DNA from: an uncultured Eubacteriales bacterium
Lineage (GTDB): Bacteria > Bacillota > Clostridia > Oscillospirales > Acutalibacteraceae
NCBI GenBank assembly: GCA_934464615.1
Contig: CAKSKA010000013.1
Span: 1-58,410 of the forward strand
Direction of reading: 5' to 3'
DNA: 58,410 nt
Shown: piece after piece, positions 18,041 through 25,324 of the stretch
How the letters are laid out: the number at the start of each line of letters is the position of its first letter
Position numbering within the stretch: position 1 is the stretch's first letter
The notes under the pieces: generated by a model
Databases searched by the model: none
Told to the model about the DNA's origin: nothing
What the model saw: only the letters and a program-made list of their open reading frames with translations
Made by a program: the position numbers and the translations under genes

Positions 18041-20054
18041 AATTTATTTTCTCAAACATTTTTGCTACGGCTGCATTAATGCAGCCGTTTTCGCTTTTTT
18101 CAAGATTCGGATCGTCCTTAACCAGTTTTTCAGCCTGTATGCGTGCAGATTCCAATATCTCGGTGTCGGCAAAAATATCCGCTATTTTCATTTCGGGCAA
18201 GCCGTGCTGGCGGTTGCCTATAAAGTCACCGGGACCACGCAGTTTTAAATCCTCCTCGGCAATTTTAAATCCGTCGGACGTAGAACATATAACTTTAAGC
18301 CGTGCGCTGTCGTTTGCATTGTCGGATATAAAAATGCAAACAGCGGCGTCCTTACCACGCCCTATCCTGCCGCGCAGCTGATGAAGTTGCGACAACCCGA
18401 AAAGTTCGGCATTTTCAATAACCATAATCGTAGCGTTCGGCACGTCTATACCGACCTCTACCACTGTAGTGGCTATAAGCAGCTGTATTTTACCGTCGGC
18501 AAAATCACGCATAACCTGCTCTTTTTGCTTTGCCGACATTTTACCGTGCAAAAGACCGAGTTTATACTTTTTAAAAAATGTATCCTTTAATTTTCCGTAA
18601 ACTGTTTCGGCGGAAAGTTTACCTGCGCAGTCCTCGCCGTCCTCCACCAACGGACAAATTATATATCCCTGATGCCCTGCATCAAGGAATTTTTTTACAT
18701 ATGTGTAAGCACGTTTTCTGATATCGCTCGTCACGGCATAGCTTTTAACCATTTGCCTGCCGCGCGGATATTCGGTTATGCGGCTGACATCCATATTACC
18801 GTAAACAGCAAGGGACAGTGTTCTCGGTATCGGGGTTGCGGACATTACAAATACATGGGGGCTGATACCTTTCATACTAAGCATTGTACGCTGTTGAACA
18901 CCGAAACGGTGTTGTTCGTCGGTTATTACAAGGCCCGCATTTTTAAACACGGATTTTTCGCTGATAAGCGCCGAAGTTCCTACGGCAATATTTATTTCCC
19001 CGTTGCCTATGCCCGTGTAAATCTTTTTCTTTTGCGCCGGCGTTACGGCGCCTGTAATAAGTCCCACCGTAATTCCGCTTTTTTCAAAAAACTTTTTAAG
19101 CGTATTATAATGCTGTTCCGCCAAAATAACCGTCGGTGCCATAAGCACTGCCTGATATCCGTTTTTTACCGCATTGTAACACAGCGCCGCTGCCACAAGC
19201 GTTTTTCCGCTGCCTACGTCACCCTGCAAAAGTCTGTTCATGGGTATCGGCCGCCGCATATCGCACACGGCCTGTTTTATACACGCAACCTGCGAATTTG
19301 TAGGCTCAAACGGTAAATCTTTTAAAAATTCATCCGTAAAATCCTTTTTCATTACCGCCGCCGTTTTAATATTGCGCGCACTGTTTAAATACCGCATACC
19401 GCACTGCAGTAAAAAAAGTTCCTCAAACACAAGTCTTTTTCTTGCCTTTTCAAGCGCCTCGTGAGATATGGGAAAATGTATATTGTTAAGCGCAAACCGT
19501 ATATCGCAAAGTCCGTTTTCCTTAATTACGGCATCGGGCAGGGTTTCCTCAAAGCCGTAATTATTCAGTGCGTTTTTAATAATATTACCAATATAAGTAT
19601 TGCTGACGCCGTGCGTAAGGCGATAAATGGGTAAAACGGAATTATTGCCTTCCTCGTAAATTTCGGGGGAAGACATTTCCCTTGCAAATATACCGCCCGA
19701 CATTTTGCCGTAAAATATATATTTACTGCCCGTATGCAGTTTTGCCGCTGTGTACTTTGTGTTAAACAGGGTTACCTGCATTACACCGCTTTTATCTTCG
19801 GCAAAGAATTTATACAATGTCATATTTTTGCGTATGTAATTTTCGGTAACCGGCGTCGTAATTTTTGCTTTTACACAAACCGTATCGGAAATATCGGTAT
19901 CGTAAATCAACTTTGTAACGCTTAAATCCCTGTATGCGCGTGGATAAAACGACAAAAGAGCGCCGACGGAAATTATACCCAGCTTTTTTAAAAGCTGGGC
20001 TCTCTTCTCGCCGACGCCCTTTACAAATTTTACATCAGTTATGTCAGATAACAT
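18039..20054 (-). CDS. recG: ATP-dependent DNA helicase RecG
   Basis: A 671-aa RecG, which remodels stalled replication forks and Holliday junctions. In order: the N-terminal wedge/OB domain, Walker A in LLQGDVGSGKTLVAAAL, the DEQH box in ITDEQHRFGVQQR, VMSATPIPRTLSL, HGKMSAKQKEQVM, and QLRGRIGRG near the C-terminus. The length matches the family. It follows fakA by 8 bases, so it is co-transcribed in the asp23-fakA-recG order common in Firmicutes. Confidence 0.97.
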   Translation of the reverse strand: MLSDITDVKFVKGVGEKRAQLLKKLGIISVGALLSFYPRAYRDLSVTKLIYDTDISDTVCVKAKITTPVTENYIRKNMTLYKFFAEDKSGVMQVTLFNTKYTAAKLHTGSKYIFYGKMSGGIFAREMSSPEIYEEGNNSVLPIYRLTHGVSNTYIGNIIKNALNNYGFEETLPDAVIKENGLCDIRFALNNIHFPISHEALEKARKRLVFEELFLLQCGMRYLNSARNIKTAAVMKKDFTDEFLKDLPFEPTNSQVACIKQAVCDMRRPIPMNRLLQGDVGSGKTLVAAALCYNAVKNGYQAVLMAPTVILAEQHYNTLKKFFEKSGITVGLITGAVTPAQKKKIYTGIGNGEINIAVGTSALISEKSVFKNAGLVITDEQHRFGVQQRTMLSMKGISPHVFVMSATPIPRTLSLAVYGNMDVSRITEYPRGRQMVKSYAVTSDIRKRAYTYVKKFLDAGHQGYIICPLVEDGEDCAGKLSAETVYGKLKDTFFKKYKLGLLHGKMSAKQKEQVMRDFADGKIQLLIATTVVEVGIDVPNATIMVIENAELFGLSQLHQLRGRIGRGKDAAVCIFISDNANDSARLKVICSTSDGFKIAEEDLKLRGPGDFIGNRQHGLPEMKIADIFADTEILESARIQAEKLVKDDPNLEKSENGCINAAVAKMFEKIN

Positions 20055-20062
20055 CTTAAATC

Positions 20063-21742
20063 CTATTCAACGGAGAAAATATAATAGTATACCGGCTGAC
20101 CGCCGTTTACAAGTGTTACTTCAACCTTATCGCCGAATTTTTCCTCAACGGCATTACGCACCGCATCGGCTTCCTCATCCGAAACGTCTTCGCCGTAAAT
20201 TACGGTTACAAAACTGCTGTCCTTCTTTAACAGTTGTTTTACCAGTTTTAAAGCGCATTTTTCAATGTCGGTCTCGGTAAATGAAACCTTGCCGTTTTCA
20301 AGCGCCAAAAGCTGACCTTCCTTAATATCTTTACCGTCAAAATTGGAATTTCTTGCAGCGTAAGTTATTTGTCCCGTGCCTATATTTTCAAACGCGTCCT
20401 GCATATTTATGGCATTTGTATCGTCGTCACATTCGGGATCAAAATTAAGCATTGCGGTTATTCCCTGCGGTATGGTTCTTGTATGCAACACAATAACCTT
20501 GCGTGTACTAAGCGGTATTGTCTGCTCTGCCGCCATAATAATGTTTTTATTGTTGGGCAAAACAAATACCGTTTTTGCCGGTGTTGCCTCTACCGCGCGC
20601 AAAATATCGTCTGTACTCGGGTTCATGGTCTGTCCGCCGGATACAACCGTATCAACACCGAGATCCTTGAACAGTTCTTCAAGTCCTGCTCCCGCACTTA
20701 CGGATACAAAGCCGACTTCCTTTGTAGGCTCTGCCGGTTTAAATTCCTGCGTACGTTCTGCATTTTTAACGGGGCGCTTTGGTTTGTTTTCGGCGTCATG
20801 CTTTGCCCTTTCATGTTGGTCGCGCATATTTTCTATTTTAAGTTTTACAAGCTGACCGAATGTAAGTCCTTCCTCAAGCGCTTTACCCGGATGATCCGTA
20901 TGCACATGGACTTTAATAATATCCTCATCGTCAACCACAACAACGCAGTCGCCTATGCCCTCAAGGAATGAACGAAGTTCCGACGGTTGTTTTTCGCACT
21001 CCGCATTACGGTTTACTATAAATTCCGTACAATAAGTAAACGTGATTTCGGCTTCAACCTCGCCTGCGGCATTTCTGCCTTCCCACTCGTTTTCCGTTTC
21101 GGCTGTTTCAACACTCTGCACGGGTTCTATAATTTTTCCGTCCTTAAATACGGAATACATACCCTCAAGTATTACAAGGAATCCCTTACCGCCGGCGTCG
21201 ACAACGCCTGCCTGTTTTAAAACGGGCAGTAATTCCGGTGTTTGCGCCAGTGCGGCAGATGCGCCTTCCATTGCGGCTTCAAATACGCCGAGCGTATCTT
21301 TACCCGAATCAAAGGCCTTTTGGGCATACTCCGCCGCAACCCTTGCAACTGTAAGTATGGTGCCCTCTGTCGGCTTCATAACGGCTTTATATGCCGCCTC
21401 TACGCCCAATTTTAACGAAACACTTAAATTCTCGGCAGTAACTTCGCTTTGACCTTTAAGTCCGTTTGCAATACCGCGGAAAAGCAACGATGTAATAACA
21501 CCCGAGTTTCCCCTTGCACCGCGAAGCAATGCGGATGCCGCAACGCTTGCAACTTTGCCTGCGTCTTCATTTTCAAGCTTTTCAAGTTCCCTTGCGGCGT
21601 TTCCTATACTTAATGACATATTTGTTCCGGTATCGCCGTCCGGCACCGGAAATACATTTAAATCGTCTACAGCTTTGCGGTTATTGGCGATATTATTAGC
21701 CGCCGAAATTATTGCATCGCGCAGAACATCTCCGTTAAACAA
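20063..21742 (-). CDS. fakA: Fatty acid kinase ATP-binding subunit FakA (DAK2/YloV)
   Basis: A protein of about 559 aa. The N-terminal DAK2 domain has VDDLNVFPVPDGDTGTNMSL, which binds ATP and magnesium, and LLRGARGNSGVITS. A middle domain and a C-terminal DegV-like region follow. With a fatty-acid-binding DegV/FakB partner, FakA phosphorylates fatty acids for membrane lipid synthesis; no DegV gene lies in this window. The TTG at 21742 is chosen because AAAGGAG lies eight bases upstream; an in-frame GTG at 21751 overlaps that site. It lies between asp23 and recG. Confidence 0.9.
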   Translation of the reverse strand: MFNGDVLRDAIISAANNIANNRKAVDDLNVFPVPDGDTGTNMSLSIGNAARELEKLENEDAGKVASVAASALLRGARGNSGVITSLLFRGIANGLKGQSEVTAENLSVSLKLGVEAAYKAVMKPTEGTILTVARVAAEYAQKAFDSGKDTLGVFEAAMEGASAALAQTPELLPVLKQAGVVDAGGKGFLVILEGMYSVFKDGKIIEPVQSVETAETENEWEGRNAAGEVEAEITFTYCTEFIVNRNAECEKQPSELRSFLEGIGDCVVVVDDEDIIKVHVHTDHPGKALEEGLTFGQLVKLKIENMRDQHERAKHDAENKPKRPVKNAERTQEFKPAEPTKEVGFVSVSAGAGLEELFKDLGVDTVVSGGQTMNPSTDDILRAVEATPAKTVFVLPNNKNIIMAAEQTIPLSTRKVIVLHTRTIPQGITAMLNFDPECDDDTNAINMQDAFENIGTGQITYAARNSNFDGKDIKEGQLLALENGKVSFTETDIEKCALKLVKQLLKKDSSFVTVIYGEDVSDEEADAVRNAVEEKFGDKVEVTLVNGGQPVYYYIFSVE

Positions 21743-21774
21743 TAAAAACACTCCTTTTATTAAAGGTACGTAGC

Positions 21775-22125
21775 CTATTCTTTTATACCGTCTACCTTAA
21801 CGGTAATTTTCTCAACATTAATATCAATATTTTGATTAATGGTGAACTTTACTTTGTTAACTATGCTTTTGGCAATTGCGCTTATGTTCATTCCGTAGGA
21901 CACAACAATGTGCAGTTCAACGGAAATTGAATCGGCATTTCCCTTTATTATAACACCCTTGTCAACTGCGTCTTTTTTAAACAGCATTTGAAACAGGCGT
22001 TGTTTATTGTTACTGGGAACCATTCCCACAACGCCGTAACAGTTTGTAACGGCATTGCCTATCAGCTTTGAAAGATATTCGGTGGATATTTCAATATCGC
22101 CGAGTCTTGTTTCATATGCAATCAT
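21775..22125 (-). CDS. Asp23/Gls24 envelope stress family protein
   Basis: A 116-aa Asp23/Gls24 (YloU-like) protein. ISTEYLSKLIGNAVTNCYGVVGM and the DSISVELHIVVSYGMNISAIAKSI block are typical. Members associate with the membrane or cell envelope and, in this gene order, usually precede fakA. Thirty-two bases separate it from fakA and 18 from the lipoprotein gene upstream, so all are probably one operon. The biochemical role is not established. Confidence 0.9.
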   Translation of the reverse strand: MIAYETRLGDIEISTEYLSKLIGNAVTNCYGVVGMVPSNNKQRLFQMLFKKDAVDKGVIIKGNADSISVELHIVVSYGMNISAIAKSIVNKVKFTINQNIDINVEKITVKVDGIKE

Positions 22126-22143
22126 AATAAATCCTCCGTTCGA

Positions 22144-23721
22144 TTAATTAATAACAAGCTTGTTAATGACGGCATAAATGTCGCCGTTATAAGCTGTATC
22201 GCAATTTTTTATGTTGTCGCTGCAAAACAATATTCCGGTCCTGTAGCACACAGGTATTACCGGCATTTGTGAAACGGCAAGTGCGGCAACATCGTTTATT
22301 GTATATTCCCCGCCGTAAAAGCCGTTAATTACGGCAGACAGTGTAAGTTTATCCCCATTGTCCGTGCCGTCGGCGGAATCATCAGCCTTATCACCGGTAT
22401 TATCCGTCTCGGTTATACCGTAAGCGGCGCTGCCGCCGGCGCATACAAGCTGGGATATATCCATATTGTCAAGCAGCTGTGTTTCGCCTAAGTACAAATC
22501 AAAATTCTTACTCTCAAGTCTTGATTTATACTCGTCAAATCCAACCTGCTCCAAAACAATCTTTATACCTACGGCAGACAGCTGATTTACTATTAGCCGT
22601 ACCGCATTGTTGCGGAACTGGTTTTCGTTATTTACAAGCAGCCGCAGTGTAAGTACATTGCCTGCGGAATTAACCGCATACCCATCACTGTTTCTACTAT
22701 TATAACCTATCTTTGCCAAATTCTCAATAGCAATATTGTTATTCGGCAACAAAAGTATGCTTTGCACTCCGCTTGCCGCATTCCACGCCGGATTAAAAAA
22801 TCCCGTTGCGGGCACCGCGTTGTTAAAATACGCGTCGCTGCAAATTTTGGTCCTGTTAAGCGCCGCCGATATTGCCTGCCGCAAATCGTTTTGAGAAAGC
22901 AGTGCATTATCGTGATTTACACCTATATATACTATATTGTTAAGCTCAACATTCATTCGGCTACCGCTCATGCGTAAAATATTACAGTCATGCAAATCGG
23001 TATAATAAATATCAACCGCACCTATATCTATAACATGCGTTAATGCCTCATCCCCCGGCGCGTCAATAAGGCGTATTGTTTTAACGCTTAAATCGCCGCC
23101 GTGCCAGTTTGGATTGGCGGTAAGTTGTTCCTGTGCGCTGTCGTAAATATATCTTCCGCAACCTATAGGCGGCAAGGAAACATTATCCTGATTTTTTTGT
23201 GTATCGCTTCCGCTTTTAAAGATTGGAAAAGTAAGAAGATTTGCCATATACGGATCCGCCTTGTCGGCAGTAAATTCCACACTGCCGCCCACCGCCTTTG
23301 CGGATTTTATGCCGGCGAGTATGTAAGCATACTTTTGATTGCCGGACTTTGCGGCATTAAAAGAATACACAACATCGTCCGCCGTAAGACTGCTGCCGTC
23401 GCTGAAGGACGCATTTACAAGAGTTACGGTGCATTTGTTGCCGTCGATTTTTACATTCTCCGCAAGGCAATATTCCGGCTCGAAAGAATTATTTACCTTT
23501 ATAAGCGGATCGTAAAGCAAAAGGGAAAGATACCTGTTTGCATCCGTCTTTGCCTCGTACGGATTAACAGAATCGGTGCTGTTATACGCAATGCTTATGT
23601 GACTGTTTGACGGATTTGAAACAGAATTATCGGAATCGGTATCGGTATTATTGTTCCCTTTGCAGCCTGCGGCGCACAACGCAATACAAATTGCTGTAAC
23701 AAAACACAAAATCTTTTTCAA
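22144..23721 (-). CDS. Solute-binding lipoprotein of peptide ABC transporters (SBP family 5)
   Basis: A 525-aa extracytoplasmic lipoprotein. The signal peptide MKKILCFVTAICIALCAAGC ends in a lipobox with Cys20. SBP family 5 features include YDPLIKVNNSFEPEYCLAENV and FSDGSSLTADDVVYSFNAA. A low-complexity Asp-rich insert (near 447-462, DNTGDKADDSADGTDN) breaks the C-terminal lobe. It should bind an oligopeptide or similar ligand for an ABC importer, yet no permease or ATPase gene is adjacent. It starts with TTG after AGGAGG. It lies inside the ymdB-asp23-fakA-recG series. Confidence 0.85.
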   Translation of the reverse strand: MKKILCFVTAICIALCAAGCKGNNNTDTDSDNSVSNPSNSHISIAYNSTDSVNPYEAKTDANRYLSLLLYDPLIKVNNSFEPEYCLAENVKIDGNKCTVTLVNASFSDGSSLTADDVVYSFNAAKSGNQKYAYILAGIKSAKAVGGSVEFTADKADPYMANLLTFPIFKSGSDTQKNQDNVSLPPIGCGRYIYDSAQEQLTANPNWHGGDLSVKTIRLIDAPGDEALTHVIDIGAVDIYYTDLHDCNILRMSGSRMNVELNNIVYIGVNHDNALLSQNDLRQAISAALNRTKICSDAYFNNAVPATGFFNPAWNAASGVQSILLLPNNNIAIENLAKIGYNSRNSDGYAVNSAGNVLTLRLLVNNENQFRNNAVRLIVNQLSAVGIKIVLEQVGFDEYKSRLESKNFDLYLGETQLLDNMDISQLVCAGGSAAYGITETDNTGDKADDSADGTDNGDKLTLSAVINGFYGGEYTINDVAALAVSQMPVIPVCYRTGILFCSDNIKNCDTAYNGDIYAVINKLVIN

Positions 23722-23733
23722 ATCCGCTTCCTC

Positions 23734-24516
23734 CTATTCGTCCCAAATATTTACCGCAGACTTTGCAAGTCCCGTTTTTTCATCAATTTCAAACAAGCAG
23801 CCGTTTATCATACAGTCCCCGTCATCAAGCATAAAACTGCCGCGTCCGCCGTTTTTTAACCTATCAATTATAATATCGCTTCTAACGCCTAAAACAGACT
23901 GTTTCGGTCCCGTCATTCCTATATCGGTAATATAGGCGGTGCCACCCGGCAAAATTTGCGCATCGGCAGTTTGCACATGAGTGTGAGTACCGTAAAATGC
24001 CGAAACCCTACCGTCAAGATAAATGCCCAAGGCGCGTTTTTCGCTTGTCGCCTCTGCGTGAAAATCAACAATAATTATATCCGCACCGTCCCGGCGTGCC
24101 AGCAGCACAAGTTCATCCGCCGCACTAAAGGGATTTGACGCATTCAGCTTTTCAAGATACACCGTACCTGCAAGATTTATTACCGCGACCTGCACTTTGC
24201 CGAGATCGACAAGGCAGTATCCGCTTCCGAACGGTGTAATATTTACGTTGTGCGGTCGTAAAACGCAACTGTTGTGTTCATAAAATTCAAGCATTTCACG
24301 ATGCCTGAAGGAGTGATTTCCGCCGGTTATAACGTCCGCGCCTATATTTAAAATGCGATGTGCCGAACCCGGTGTAATACCGTTTCCGTCGGCAGAATTT
24401 TCGCCGTTTACAACGGTAAAATCAACCGAATACCGCTTTTTAAGTAAATGCAAACGGGATGCGAGTTGTCCGCAGCCTATGCTGCCGCAAACATCGCCTA
24501 TGCATAAAACGTTCAA
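23734..24516 (-). CDS. ymdB: YmdB-family metallophosphoesterase
   Basis: A 260-aa YmdB-type phosphodiesterase of the TIGR00282 family, which in Bacillus hydrolyses 2',3'-cyclic nucleotides and affects multicellular behaviour. Metal-binding motifs are visible in order: CIGDVCGSIG, VVNGENSADGNG, GGNHSFRHREM, VDFHAEATSEKRALG and YGTHTHVQTADAQ. Length is normal. The frame starts with TTG behind a weak purine-rich site. It is first in the minus-strand series, 12 bases before the lipoprotein gene. Confidence 0.9.
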   Translation of the reverse strand: MNVLCIGDVCGSIGCGQLASRLHLLKKRYSVDFTVVNGENSADGNGITPGSAHRILNIGADVITGGNHSFRHREMLEFYEHNSCVLRPHNVNITPFGSGYCLVDLGKVQVAVINLAGTVYLEKLNASNPFSAADELVLLARRDGADIIIVDFHAEATSEKRALGIYLDGRVSAFYGTHTHVQTADAQILPGGTAYITDIGMTGPKQSVLGVRSDIIIDRLKNGGRGSFMLDDGDCMINGCLFEIDEKTGLAKSAVNIWDE

Positions 24517-24561
24517 ACAACCGCCGCCCTTAACTTAAATAATTAAAACATACATTATATT

Positions 24562-24589
24562 ATTATACAACAAAATAAAATTTTTTCAA
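24562..24589 (-). promoter_or_regulatory. Promoter of the ymdB operon
   Basis: On the minus strand TTGAAA (24584-24589), a 16-base spacer and TATAAT (24562-24567), 46 bases before the ymdB start. Confidence 0.65.
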
Positions 24590-24621
24590 CATTAAACATT
24601 TGCAGCTAATTAATTAAAATG

Positions 24622-24650
24622 TTGACAAAAACCACTTTTACAAATATAAT
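24622..24650 (+). promoter_or_regulatory. Promoter of tRNA-Pro
   Basis: TTGACA (24622-24627), a 17-base spacer and TATAAT (24645-24650): a consensus promoter 61 bases before the tRNA. Confidence 0.85.
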
Positions 24651-24710
24651 GGGTAACTGTAATGCCGAAATATCACAAATATTTTTGGACCGACTTCGGC
24701 TTTTATAACT

Positions 24711-24786
24711 CGGGGTGTAGCGCAGTTGGTAGCGCGCCAGTTTTGGGAACTGGATGTCGCAGGTTCGAGTCCTGTCACCCCGACCA
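24711..24786 (+). tRNA. tRNA-Pro (anticodon TGG)
   Basis: A 76-base cloverleaf. Acceptor arms CGGGGTG and CACCCCG pair, with discriminator A and an encoded CCA. The D arm starts TAGCGCAGTTGGTAGCG, the anticodon loop TTTTGGGA carries TGG, and the T arm is CAGGTTCGAGTCCTG. Confidence 0.96.
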
Positions 24787-24823
24787 AAATCGGCAAGTAT
24801 CTAACGATACTTGCCGATTTTTA
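24787..24823 (+). terminator. Terminator after tRNA-Pro
   Basis: A stem of about 15 base pairs (24787-24801 with 24806-24820; core ATCGGCAAGTATC) with a TAAC loop, followed by TTTT-rich sequence, directly after the tRNA CCA. Confidence 0.9.
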
Positions 24824-24973
24824 CTTTCACCATTCGCTACTTTTTACTGCAGATTCACAGAAATAAATAGTAACGATATAATATGTCTACTTCAAGAATA
24901 GCCGCATTTTTAATTAATTTCCAACACACAAATATATTTAAAAACTTTTTCACAAACCATACACATGTGTAAT

Positions 24974-25108
24974 CTACTTGTAGCGTCTGAATGTCCCATA
25001 ACGAACATACTGCTTTGTCATGTCCAAGCGGTCAAAACTGCCTATCTGCACCAAAACAACATCTTCGGTAAGAAGCATCGGATCATGCACTGAATTCTTA
25101 ATCATCAT
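24974..25108 (-). pseudogene. Short coding-like remnant, family unknown
   Basis: A minus-strand frame of 44 codons reads as protein (for example MLLTEDVVLVQIGSF and MTKQYVRYGTFRRYK) and ends in TAG. No ribosome site of note precedes it, and it follows the Nudix-like remnant in another frame, so it may be the tail of a decayed gene. I do not recognise the family. The remaining sequence of this 500-base gap (24824-24973 and 25242-25324) shows nothing else I can support. Confidence 0.3.
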
Positions 25109-25241
25109 GAAAAGCCACTATTATTTCAATTCTATTTCGAAGCGTTGAAGCAAATTCTTCCTGACAATCGCAAATAAATGCCCTCTCTTGGCTGTTCTGA
25201 CTTTACTTGCCACCAACAAACTCCCATAAAATTCCTCTTGC
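25098..25241 (-). pseudogene. Decayed Nudix hydrolase fragment (MutT-like)
   Basis: The minus-strand frame reads ARGILWEFVGGK, a stop codon, then SQERAFICDCQEEFAS. This matches the Nudix box region W-E-F-(P/V)-G-G-K ... E-(E)-A-L-x-R-E-x-(Q/R)-E-E-L of MutT-type diphosphatases, with an in-frame stop and about one codon lost. It looks like a gene in decay downstream of tRNA-Pro. The assignment rests on motif likeness only. Confidence 0.45.
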
Positions 25242-25324
25242 TTAATGATGTGACGTACATTGGAAAACAATAAACTTATCTTTGTCACATATTAGTGCTG
25301 CTACCTATAGCATATATGTTTCCA

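Noticed and set aside
18672..19316. A 214-codon open frame antisense to recG
   Set aside because: Composition is rich in Cys, His and Arg as expected for an antisense shadow; recG motifs are complete on the other strand.
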